Positions 44,871 through 60,200 of a DNA stretch of 64,000 bases are shown one piece after another. The DNA comes from Plectrocnemia conspersa (taxonomy: Eukaryota; Arthropoda; Insecta; Trichoptera; Polycentropodidae): contig VTFK01000110.1 of assembly GCA_009617715.1 (NCBI GenBank), positions 186,001 through 250,000 on the forward strand, written 5' to 3'. Both the position numbers and the translations under genes were made by a program. The notes under the pieces are model-generated. The model had not been told where the DNA came from and did no database searches. It was given only the letters and a program-made list of their open reading frames with translations. How positions within the stretch are numbered: the stretch's first letter is position 1; each line of letters starts with the position of its first letter.

Positions 44871-45354
44871 TTTAAAATTATGACAGTATGAAAAACCAAA
44901 GAGTCTGCCTCAATGATATCTTTTGCCATCATTTACGGAAGCCGCCATTTTTTTAATTATTATAAATAATAATTTTTAAATGAAAAATATGTATAATTTA
45001 AATTAATTATATATTATATTTTATTTTTAGATTAAAAAAATAATTAAATTGTCTCTTTTATTGTATGTGCATTATTGCATTCAATAAATGACGTTGTGTT
45101 ACGACAAAAACTTTTGTGTTACGGCCAATGTTTAAAAAACATTACAACGGTTGCGGTTTGACAAGTTGAAAACGAGTTTTCGAACATATTGGTTCTACAC
45201 AATGAGACGCTTTGTGTTGTTTGTTTAGCTCATGTTTTGGCCGGTGTTGTGTGTTTTCCGTCAAAATATGCGTCTTAAAAGGTGAATTACGCCAATTGTG
45301 CAACGCCAACAGTAAAGACTTTCACTTTGAAGGAAACGAAAACCAAACCTCAAA
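44871..45354 (+). promoter_or_regulatory. RhoGAP upstream/5' UTR region
   Basis: The last 250 bases before the ATG are less AT-rich than the surroundings (for example ggttgcggtttgac, ggccggtgttgtg), consistent with a 5' UTR and promoter. No TATA box is evident near a plausible start. Confidence 0.35.
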
Positions 45355-48300
45355 ATGGAAGACGACATCGCCGAAAAATTGCGACTGGAAAACCCAGAGC
45401 AATTTTTTATTCTTGTGCGAATGCACCTGTCGTTTATAATTGATATGAACACAGACGAGTAAGTTTATATCGGTTAAATAATATATTTTATAGTGCTCTT
45501 AAAATATATATATGTTGTACAGAAACGGAAGTCCTACTGATAAGCCTAATAAAGCGTTCAAATGGGGTTTTTCTAAAAAGATTAAAACGGACAACGGCAA
45601 CAAAAGCAACGGCGCACCAACTAAAAACACTGAAACGTTTTTCTTGACTGAAGAAAATATTAGTCAAATATATCAATTAATCGATATTCTCAGTGAAGAT
45701 AGTAGTGAGTATATTTTTAATTAAATATTACACGTTTTAAGCATTTGATAATAATACTTTTCTTTTATAGATGTTTGTCAAGAAGGCATTTTTAGACGAA
45801 CAGGATCGCTAACAAGACAGCAACAATTACGCAAATTGTTATCTTCGGGTGGAATAATAAACAGCGAAAATGAAAACGATCAATCTTATAGCGTACACGA
45901 TATGGCATCGGTTTTAAAAGGCATTTTAGCTGATACGCCCGAGCCTTTGCTTTTATATCAACACTATCAAGCTTATTGTCATTTAGCTAGTAATTAATAT
46001 TTTTATATTAAACGACTATATTTAAATCGAATGGAATATAATTATTATTGATATATTTCAGGCACTTGTTTTAGTGAAAATCAAGTTATCAGCAACTGTG
46101 AAACTCGTCTATTGGGTGCCATAAGACTCCTTTTGCTTTTACTGCCGGCGTTATGTCGTAAATTAGCGCAGCGTCTTTTATTGTTATTGAATCATGCCGC
46201 TTCTCGCGAGGATTCGAACAGAATGTCACCATCGGCGTTAGCTACAATGTTCACGCCTCATATTATGTGTCCTAGAAAGGTATGTGATGACTATAATATG
46301 ATATTAAAAAAATATATTCTTATATTTTAATTAAAATTATACAGCTATCTCCGGAAGCTCTTCACTCTGATTCTCAAACTTTAGCGCCAATATTGAGCTT
46401 CATGATAACAAGAGCTCTCCAATTATTTACAATTCCACCTCAACTCACCACCGATATCACTGCTTATTTTACATTGAAAGAACAACGGAGACTTCTATCA
46501 CCGACGGTTGTTAACATGTCATATTTTTATTTGTCTACTTAAGAGTGACATTTAATAAAGATATGATTTTTTAGGGCGAAGATCTTAATGAGAGTGTTTC
46601 TGATAGAACGGCGGCAAAGACAGTTTTTACGTTTGTCAACAGACAGACGACTGATACAGTAGATTCTTCACAAAACAATGAAAAGAATCGGTCGAGTAAT
46701 ACTACGTTTACTGATGCTGCTTTGGCGCAGTTGTATGCGCACATTCAAGCTTTGCCCGAGTCACAGAATAAGAGACGACTCATCAAGCAGTTTAATAGGG
46801 AGAACGGACACGGTATTGTGTATTGTATTACTAGACAAATCCTTATCATTACTCCGATTGATTGATAAATATAAAAAATATAGTAATGATTTTAATTTAT
46901 ATAAATTTGTTCAAAATATAAACACGAGTAATGATAAGTATATTTGTATTGTGTGCTTTAGAGTTAATAGTAGGGGCGTAAACCCAAACTTTCCATCTCT
47001 CTCAATTATGAATAATAATGAAACGGATAGCTCTCAAACTGACTGGGTTAACACAAATAGAGTATAATTTAAATCTGTTTTTAAAATATATTACTGCAGT
47101 ATCATTTATCAAAAATCTTCCCAATTTACCGTGTTATTGGGGGTCTACTGTACAATAAAAAACTTGCGAAATTAAGTCGATAAAAAAATATATAAAATGT
47201 CATCAATCATTCACATTGCTTATTCTCTTTTCCATAAAATAAAACTTAACATGATAATGAAATTATAAAAATCGATTTGAATTTAGTGTAAAATGCACTA
47301 AATTGAATAATTGGTGTTGATGAATGCCCTGGCCCTTGTACTTGTAATATTAAAACTTTTTGTTGTTGCGGCACTCGCCGAGACACAGAGTCTAACAATC
47401 GTTTTATTTATACAGGTACACCCTTACAACTTCAACGTGCTCAGAAGCAAAGATCCATCGGACAGTCTTTGAAAAAGCACATCTTCAACAAAAGTCTTAT
47501 GAGTAAAACAATGAAGAAAACGTCTCTGATACCAGATCAAGGCTTTGGCTATCAATCAATCTTGGAGGTAAACACAATATTGAATATATTAATTCATTCA
47601 TATAACAAGCATGTCATCATCGTTAACTTTCGTCGCTTTATATATTATACATATTGTAACTCATTGTATGTGTCACATAAATGTAAATAACGTCTTCGCT
47701 TGACGCATGCTTTCCTCGTTGTGATATTTCAGAGTCCGTCTAGCTCCAAGCTGATAGAAAAGACCGACATTGATCAACATACCTCGGAAGATGCTAATAT
47801 CGATCGAAAAGAACTCGAACACGCGGAAGCGGATGATAAAGAATTACCAATCGATGATAAGTTTGAGAATATCATCGATACGCCCAAGCACGAAGACGGG
47901 CCTCAGATTCAGGTCACTCCTCATATAGTCAGAAGGAAGCTGGAGAACGATCTCATGATGATGAGCACTCCAAAGTTGTCCAACGTTTTAATGAACGTAG
48001 ATATATCAGGAAGTTGTTCGACTCCGATTTATGCGGGCAATCGCGTCATGAGGAGAGGCTCTATGTCTCCGATAACGAAATCGGCTCAAAAAATGCCGAG
48101 AGCTATGCAGGTTTGTTGTTGAACTTCACTACTCGGATAAATGGATTATGTTGACGGATCGGTGGTGCTTTTGAAGGATCATAAATATGAACTAAACATT
48201 TAATATTACATCATTTATGTATCATAAGGTGACGGTTTGTGTATATAGTGCATGTTAATAATAACTTATAGCTTAATCATTACACATTTAATTTTTTTTT

Positions 48301-49780
48301 ATTAATCTAAGAATGTATTACTAGCCTTTTATAATTGTGACCTGTGTGTGATCAGTTTATTCGTGCATTCTTAGATTAACCATTGTACATATTCTATATA
48401 AATTACATTATTTAAATATATTATGCTTTGCATCATCATACTTTTATTAAAATTTACAGGTAGTTGACAGCTTACGTAAATAAACATACTAGAGAATTAA
48501 TTATAATGTAATGGATTTCTGTCGCTTTTTATCTAAAGAAAAATATAATACGTATGGGTTTGTTCTAAAAAACAAAGTGTATATCATAGAAAAAATCAAA
48601 ACACAGATTTGCAACACTAGTTTGAGAAATAAAAGATCCATTAATGCTACAGAAAAAAATTAATCATATTGATTAAATATTTTTTTATGTAGATTCAATA
48701 GCTTATGAGATAAATTATTTTTTCAAACAGTTGTTGTGCTCATTGCAATGATGCCATTTATTATTATGTATTTGACGTATATGGTAGACATCCAAGGGTA
48801 GTGTTTTAGAACAAACAAAATTTAAATGAATATGAGATACTGTGTTATAATTGATGAGTATATTATTTTAGCAATAGAAAAAGTAGTATTTATTTAGTTA
48901 GCTTTTGGATGGTTTAAAGTATTAATTATAATAATCTATTCTTAAATTTCAGGAATCGATCATGACGCCAAGATCTCGCAAACCGGTGATAATTAACTGT
49001 GACCAATTAGTTTCGTCACAAACTGGTGTGCAAGAGCATGTACACAATTCCAACGATTCATCAAGTTCAATCAGCACGTTCATGTCTTCGTCGTCGGCTT
49101 CCATCAAAAACGATTCTGACTTTATCTCGACAGACGAGAGCTGTCCTTCAAAGTCGTACTGCGTCAAATATAAACGCTTCAAAGATAAGGATCATTCCAA
49201 AGATGAGACGTGTTCGTTTCAAACCGACGACGAATTGATTTCGAAAAAGCATCGAAAGAACAAATCGCATAAAATCTACTCTCTGGATCAGTCCGACACC
49301 GAAATCGTCGGTAATAAATTATTAGAAATGTCCGACGATGACCAGCGCGGTACATTGACGGATCCGTTCAGGCAGTACTTGTTGTGTAGGTCAATTTTGA
49401 CCAAATCTCCCGTCGATTTGTCTTTTGTGAGCGATTCGGAAGATTATTGCGATTTAGATAATATGTCGGAGAATAAAATGACCGATTCTTTGTTGTATTG
49501 CTTGAATGGCAATAAGCCTGTGGAGTTGAGTAGCGTTTCTGAAATGGACGGATCCGATAGAGAAATGCTGTTGAAGAATAAGAAAGATTCGTTTGACGAA
49601 TCTTCGGAAAAGATGATAGATAAAGAAAATATTAGTCCTAGGAATAAGAGATCAAACGGGGGCATAGAGCATGGAAGTATTGAAATTAAGAGGATCATTT
49701 TGACGCAAGAAAATAAGGAGATTAATGAATGTAAAGATTTTTGGGAAACGCACAGAAGTTTAAGAGAGACTAATCTTTAA
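45355..49780 (+). CDS. Rho GTPase-activating protein, ARHGAP19 type
   Basis: It stimulates GTP hydrolysis by Rho-family GTPases. ARHGAP19 acts on RhoA in mitosis, and the Drosophila relative is RhoGAP54D. Nine exons join in frame: 45355-45458, 45523-45704, 45771-45989, 46062-46279, 46345-46506, 46575-46812, 47416-47567, 47733-48110 and 48953-49780, giving 826 residues. The RhoGAP domain (about 70-280) opens FLTEENISQIYQLIDIL and has the arginine finger in EGIFRRTGSLTRQQQLRKLL. It continues VLKGILADTPEPLLLYQHY and NRMSPSALATMFTPHIMCPRK. The following YAHIQALPESQNKRRLIKQF matches the human segment after the domain. The C-terminal half is a long Ser/Asp/Lys-rich, probably disordered tail with no counterpart of that length in human ARHGAP19 (494 residues). 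Reading through after exon 8 gives a stop at 48,122, so a shorter isoform is possible. Confidence 0.9.
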
Positions 49781-50890
49781 CTTTATTTATTGTTATTTTT
49801 TTATGTATGTATATATGAATCATTTTGTGTATATAAATATTTTTATATTTATGTAATGTTGTAAAGTTAAATTCCTTTGATTAATTTAATAATATTAGTT
49901 GTATAGATTAAGTATTAAATAGTGCATTATGTTAATTGAAGGAGTTTGACTATTTTTAAATATAAAGAAGACAAACAAAATGTAAACTTTATGGCAAGAC
50001 TGACATTTTGTTTGGATGTGCATAATTGAATTTATACTCTGTTTTTATATACCCAGTCAGTATGAAGTGGCTTTTGTTAATTAAAAAGCGATGATCCATT
50101 TTGGGTTGATACCCTTCATTGGTCTTAAAAGTTAATATTATGTCGATATTCTCATCATTTCTCTTTTTTATATATTGTATACATTTATTTCAATATAGTG
50201 AAAGTAATCTACAATCAACTATTATTCGTTGACTCAAGTTGAATGGTCTGACTGTGTATTATTGACAGAGTATTGTATGTAAAATTAGAACTGTTAAATT
50301 ATATTAAATAACGGATCTCTGAGTCTTTTTCATGTTATTTATATTTTTATCAGTATAATTTATCTTAATAATTATATAGTCAATGTAAAACTAAACCAAA
50401 TTGTATTAATATCTTGTTAAAATGACTGCATAGTATTAGCATTTTTATATCATGGTAAAAAAGGGTATGTTAGTTATTCATAAACTTAAGATTTAAACAC
50501 AGAAATCCATACATATTCATTTGTGACTAATGCCCTTTTCTAATGATTTTTCTTCACTACAGTATTTTTTTTTTAATATTAATTTCAAATAATCATTGAA
50601 ATAAATACACCTACTTAATTATATGACTGATATAAGAATATTTATAGGGAAATATAAATCTACTAATTTAATTATAATTAAATTTTCATTTCGCATAAAA
50701 TTTGTAACAAATCATACATTGCTTAAAAAAATATGTATATATAGTATATTTTTTATACATTTGTTCGTTATGAATGTTTTCGTATAAAAATGTAATTATT
50801 TTATTTTGTCTAACGAGACTATTCTAAATACAAAGATTGTTATATTGAAATACATTTTTATTAATATGATAAATTATCCACCTAATACTT
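49781..50890. other. RhoGAP 3' UTR and intergenic DNA
   Basis: AT-rich. It separates the convergent RhoGAP and LSM1 genes. Poly(A)-type signals exist for both. A minus-strand AATAAA at about 50,893-50,898 is a good candidate for LSM1, about 110 bases after its stop. Confidence 0.5.
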
Positions 50891-51005
50891 ACTTTTATTA
50901 TAGAAAACCTTATACAATATACATTGAGATTTACGGTTACCTTAGTTGCATATATATATACGTAGAGAATGTCAACGATTTTTCTCAACGGAAGTTTGCG
51001 AAACA

Positions 51006-51554
51006 TCAGAACATATCGTCGTGGCCCAAGTCTGCCGCCATGTTTATACCTCGTTGCTTTAACGCCTTGGATAGGAGTCGATGATGATCGCTTTTCGATT
51101 GTTGCTCCCTTCTTTGGGCGTCTAAGATTTCTTCCACAGAAACTTCCACCAGATCCAATTTTTCCTCCCTTTCTTTGTCCTGTAAAATAACAATATTATC
51201 GAATCGTTCCTATTTTAAAGTCAATCAATAATTAATTCAATACGAACTATTTCGCCGAGCAAGACCACATTTTCTCCCCTGATGATGAAAATGCCTCTAG
51301 GTATATCGCCATATTGTTTTCCGACATGTATTCGTTCAATACTTTTGTGCAACACTAGATTCGCGAATTGATCGACGCTGCGTAAGTATCCGATGAGAGT
51401 TCGACCATCTCGCAGCAGGACTAGTAATTTTTCTAGTGCAATATATTTCAGGTTAAATATTTTATATTATTTTGAGTAGAGTTGTGTACAAATGTGAAAT
51501 CTTACTGTCAAGCTCACTCAAAAGTTCAGCGGTACCGTCTAAAGGGTTTGCCAT
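51006..51554 (-). CDS. LSM1: U6 snRNA-associated Sm-like protein LSm1
   Basis: LSM1 is the subunit that defines the cytoplasmic Lsm1-7 ring, which binds oligoadenylated mRNA 3' ends and promotes decapping in P-bodies. Minus-strand exons 51554-51506, 51432-51248 and 51179-51006 join in frame to 135 residues (human 133). Sm1 motif: [20 protein letters not shown] with ANLVLH. Sm2 motif: [17 protein letters not shown]. The segment between, [15 protein letters not shown], is nearly identical to human. The C-terminal extension ([15 protein letters not shown]) is the LSM1-specific helix. The start [18 protein letters not shown] aligns with human MNYMPGTASLIEDIDKK. The two introns are 73 and 68 nt with GT-AG ends. 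It is convergent with the RhoGAP gene. Confidence 0.96.
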
Positions 51555-54999
<3,445 letters not shown>

Positions 55000-55345
55000 A
55001 ATATTGTGACTGGGCGATGATCTCTGCGTCTATTCAGCATGTCAAAGTGTCAACCTTTGGCACGCGAGCTATTTCGCAACGATAGCCATTCAATGGCTAT
55101 ATACGTTTAATGATGTTCGTTTTGCACACGCAATGACTTGCGAATTTGGCAAAAAAATATAAAGACCAAAGACGTAATGTGATAATTTACAATATGGGCA
55201 TTTTAATGTTTAGAAACGGATGTTTCCACATTTTAATATTGGCGCCCGAACAACGCCATTTTTACTGACGGGGTCAAGTGTTTTTTACACGTGTAATTGA
55301 CGGATTTATTTATGTAAATATTTACAAGGTAAGTATAATAGCAAA
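55000..55345 (+). mobile_element. Possible LTR end with tRNA-Lys-type primer-binding site
   Basis: A 12-base string tggcgcccgaac (55,240-55,251) equals the complement of the 3' end of tRNA-Lys, the primer-binding site used by many retroelements. About 85 bp downstream is caaggtaagt, a strong splice donor. Upstream, 55,000-55,239 is somewhat GC-richer with inverted agccattcaatggct. No gag, pol or second LTR is recognised downstream. The boundaries are arbitrary, and coincidence is possible. Confidence 0.3.
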
Positions 55346-56929
55346 AAACTGCAGTAAAAACTAGAATACATTAAGACATGAGAATATTATAATAGAATAA
55401 CCTTAAATGAAGATGTCAAGAGAAAAGAGGGCAAGTCACATTTTACTAATTGTTATTGTCGCTTTTATAGTATATAAACAACAGTTTTTTTATTTACAAG
55501 TTTATCAAATTTCGTACTCTGAGATCGGCCGCAAAGTTCATCATTTGCAATTGCCATCAGAACTATATTACTACGCAAATTATTAACTCAAAACGGGACG
55601 ATCACTCCTTGCTGTCATCGATGAGTTAGAACAACATCAATTTTGTAGGTTCTGAAAAATTGTCGACGGGTTTGCTAAATATTTTCATATACCGTATACC
55701 ATGACACTGGGTCACATTCAGATTTTACTTTTAATTACGACGAGACAGCGTTCATGGTCATCTTTGTTATCAATCAAAACTTTTAGTTTGATTGACATGG
55801 AATACGGATTTAGCAAGCTGAAGTCAATTGTTTTTTCAGGACCATATTTTATCCCAGACTACATTCTGAAAGTATATAAGTCTGGTATTTTGAATCCTCT
55901 TCGATTTAAAATTAATTTAATTTTGAGGTCCTTCCATTTCCAGAGTTGTGGAAATGAAATGGAAAAAAGGTCACTCCGATTCATAAAAAGGATGATTAGT
56001 TGCTTTTAGCACATGCAAAATTATTTGAAATTATATTATATAAATACATTTCTAATCAATCTCGATCCATAGTCACTAACCTTATAGTTTTTTCCGACTT
56101 TGTTTCGAGATCATTGGACTCTGCTTTACAAGTGGACATTATATACACATTTTGGTGTTGTCGTTTTTGAGCCCCATTGTGTGTGTTTTGTATTATAATC
56201 ACCTCCTGCTATAAATCTTACCAAGGGTGTTATAGAATTGTATATACTTGTAATATCAGTCCATACCTAAAAGTAAATTATTTTATAAATTAAAATCTAC
56301 AACATTTTCAAAAGACCATCCGCATACATTCTGATCGCTCACGTATTCCTCATCATTCGCAATAATGCCAATTTAATTGTAAGGTTATCCGAAGTTATAA
56401 ATATATATATATATAAAAAATTAAAATGACCAAATAAGGGGCAAAATGTAAATTTACCAGCCAAGGGCGAAGCCCTGGTGGTTGTCCTATGCTGTGCTGG
56501 TATGCTGTGGAGGCTTTCTGTGGAGAGCCAAGTAAGCTCTCTCTGTTGTGCGCGCATATGTCATTCGGAAACAACTGTAACTGTCCGGCCGTGGGTCGAA
56601 TTCAGTATCTGGCATCTGATCGAGAAAAAAAAATATTTTAATTAAAAATTTGTTTAATGTGGCAGGAATTAATTTAGAAGAAAATTTCTCTCATTGTCAA
56701 TTTTGCATACAAAACTGAAAATATGATAATAAGAAACTATTAAATAAAAAAAATCCTGTCCATGATTAAGTACTGAAAGATATAATTAAAAACGTAATGC
56801 TGAGAAGGAAATCTGTGATTAATAAAAATAAAAATATTAGATCAAGATTAGATCCTTGATGATTATGCTTTTTACATTGCGATGATCCTATCAAAGGTTT
56901 AACGTGCAATGGTATACGTAAGTATTACA
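55346..56929. other. Noncoding DNA
   Basis: The 102-codon plus-strand frame at 55,701-56,009 is not recognised. A small hairpin (ccaagggcgaagccctgg, about 56,461-56,478) lies in a GC-richer patch at 56,455-56,560. No gene is supported. Confidence 0.45.
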
Positions 56930-57250
56930 TATGTATATAGTACATATGTATTCTTTCTTTTCCCAACGTTAACGTGTTCACGGGTCAGCGGGCATATCCA
57001 TTCCGTAATTCGGGCCGTAGAAATTTTTAACGTCTCGTTTCGCCATGTTTCATCACAACAAGAACACAGAGAGATAATAGTGTCGGATAATGCTGGAAGG
57101 AATCTCGAAATCGGAGCACTCGTGCCATCCGACCATGATGAATCGAAGATTATGTGAAATTTGCCAACGCTGACCGTCTGTCGTGAGATAATCGCGAAAA
57201 CACGATGCAACTATCGATTCTCGCCCATAATCCGATTTCAACACGGTACC
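56930..57250. other. GC-richer island of unknown role
   Basis: About 320 bp of more balanced composition within very AT-rich DNA, open in three frames (one plus, two minus, up to 103 codons). Three simultaneously open frames make coding status unclear. No family motif was recognised. It may be a conserved noncoding element, an isolated exon, or transposon-derived. Confidence 0.35.
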
Positions 57251-60200
57251 TACACAAAAAGTGGCGTTTTCTCACAAAATATGTCGTATGAATGACGCTT
57301 GTTTATGGGACTTGAATTTGTTTTTACGGATTACAAATAATGTTATATCAGCGTAAATCTTGAGAGCAGGTTTTTTTTTAAACACGAGCTCTGCGAGCAG
57401 TACTTTGACGTATAAATTAAAGTCTATATATTATTTCAAAACTAAGCGCCATTGACTCCTTGTTGGTCTGGGAAGGAAAGGGTGTAATTTTAATTCTATG
57501 GGAGCAAGAGTGCACAATAAGAAGATGTATTCAAATCATGATTCATTGAAAACATTATGTTTAAAAATCGCTCATTACAATTAATTATCAAAGTAGTTGA
57601 CAAGATCAGAAACCATGCACTCTTTAATAGATTGTTTGGATATATTTGCATTAAAAACGACGAAGACGTCAATTGTTTGCTACTCCATTCACGAGTACGT
57701 TAGCTTTCAAGAGATTCATATTTAAATCGATGTTATAATCTCTTCAACTAAGTTCTACTTATTTTTTAAAATAAAGCTGATTCATGACGAGAAAATTTAT
57801 TAAAGTTTAAGTGTGATGCATTTGATTTATGTACACATGTGTTTGTGACAAAACTAGTATTATGCAAACGACATTTTGTACGTGAAGAATTTTAGAAATT
57901 TTGATTAAATTTCCGGCATTTTATTTAGTTAAACGTAGATTAAGAAAGTCTTTTGACTAAAAAAATAAACCGACTACAAATATTTTTTAACGGAGATCTA
58001 TGGATATTTTTAATTTAATTGATATTAAATAATAATAAATGCACAATATAAAGTGTTTATGTGCATTTTTTTCTTAATTGATTAAAAAAAATGTAAAAAT
58101 GAAAACTTGAGAGAATTACTTTTATGGATTTCGTTTTTATATTATAATTTTTACTATTAAATTTTGTTGTGTAACTTTTGCGTAAAATGTTTTTTTTGTC
58201 TTGTACCCCAAAGTCCTGTTTATTTATATAAAAAAACTGATAAACACTAGTGGAAATAATTAGATATACAGAAAATAAACGACGCTTATTACCAATTAAA
58301 AAATAAATAATTTGCAAAATATTTTTTAACTAATGTTTCAATTGCTCTCCTATATTCACAAAGTGAATTCGGACATGTTCAATTGATTTAATTTTCAAAT
58401 GAATTTGGCGGATGCTGTATAATTACTAATTACAAGCAATTTATATTTTTTACAAATTAATCCGGGTATCCAATTCCATTTATTTTATTTTTTAAAGCTA
58501 AGTTATGCTTCTTTTGCACCCACTTAGATGCTGAAAGAGCTGATAACAGTTTATTGTACAAAATATATAATTTACTGAAAATATGTACAGAAAAAATGTA
58601 GATGGGCGGTGAAGTCGAATTGTCGATAACGAGTTTTGAGAGTCTTCCTTGTGGTCGTCAATGATTGCCGTCAATCGAGTGCTTGGCAGATGATTAATGA
58701 CGTGACAGATTATTATGTATTTTTTAATGGTCTTTTAAGAAAGTTTAATCTAATAAAAAATGATGCAAATGAGCCAATTTATTTTTTAAGTTCCAATATA
58801 TTGGACTACTGACCGATAATTACAAATTATAGTATGAACGTGATTTTAGAGTTCTTTAGTATACTTTTAAAAAGAAGCTGTAAACTATTTTTATTAAATA
58901 AATATATTTATAATAAAAAGCATTAATAAAAAAGTGCAAAAATAATGTTTTTAAAATTTCATTCCATATTTAACATCACAATAATTAATATTTTATTTTG
59001 AATTACTTCAATTGCTTATTTATTTTACGGGTTACTAATAAACTCTAATTTCGGTTTTGATTATTATTATAAATAAATAAAAAAGTGTTAATATAATATA
59101 GAATTATAATTTTTGTCATAAAGATAATATTTTATTATATATGACTTATGACACAAAAATACACTTTAATAAAAAAATACTATTTTATTATTAAAAACGT
59201 ATAAATGTTCAATTATAAATTATTCAACTGTATTAATAACACGTCATTAAAACAGAACCATTCATTAGATTTGCCTGACGGAAATAAACGGTCACACTTT
59301 CTCAGTCGAAAACGGAACTACGGCATTAAATGCCTGTCTAGACGTGTTCCGTTTATCAGGTTAATTAACTGCTAGTTTCTCAATTTCCATTATGCTTTTA
59401 GGAACAAAATAATCATTTATCCTATTCAATTTTTCTACACTAATTTGCCGATAAAATTTTTCCCAAAGAAAAACTAATTAGATAAACTTATTGTTGCAGT
59501 GATAATCTGCACATGAATTGTAATTTTCTATGATAGTATTTTGACTTTATCCTATCGTTGATAATATTATATGTACGTAAATTGCATAATTTTAATAATG
59601 CAAGAAATACGTTTATTGCCGTTTTTAGAATGAACATGTTAAAATTTATTTCGACACCTTTTCACTGGCGTGTAATGCGTTTTTTGCTAATAAAGAATAG
59701 CAAAATTTCCTGCCATAAAACAAGCGTCTTTTTTATCGTCTTTGTAAATTAGCAGCTGACAATGATTAACACAATAGACGTAGAAAAAATGTTTGTACGT
59801 AAATTAAAATTAATCATCGATGTGAATATTGTAAGTTGAATGTTATGTGTATGTTGCAATGGACGATGCATTCCGACCTAATTTGTAGACATCTAAAAGT
59901 GCAAGAGTTATGGTAAGTACTAACGCCTACTAAATGCTTTGCTAAAGTTTTGATTGTGAATTAACAACAATGGGATGTATTATATACCATATATGTACAT
60001 ACATACTATATATAAACTAAAATATGAAATAATTACTAATTTAATAATATTATTAAAATATTAATATTATTAATAATGAATATTGGTTATTAATTATTAT
60101 TAAAAAAAAGTAATAATTTTATGTAAATAAAAATAAATATTAGATATAAATAATAAATAAAAATTTAATAGTGGCAAACTATTTAGGCGATAGCAAAATG

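Noticed and set aside
48949..49698. Minus-strand frames of 77 and 84 codons and a 70-codon plus frame
   Set aside because: They are shadows of the last RhoGAP exon, which is in frame with the upstream exons.
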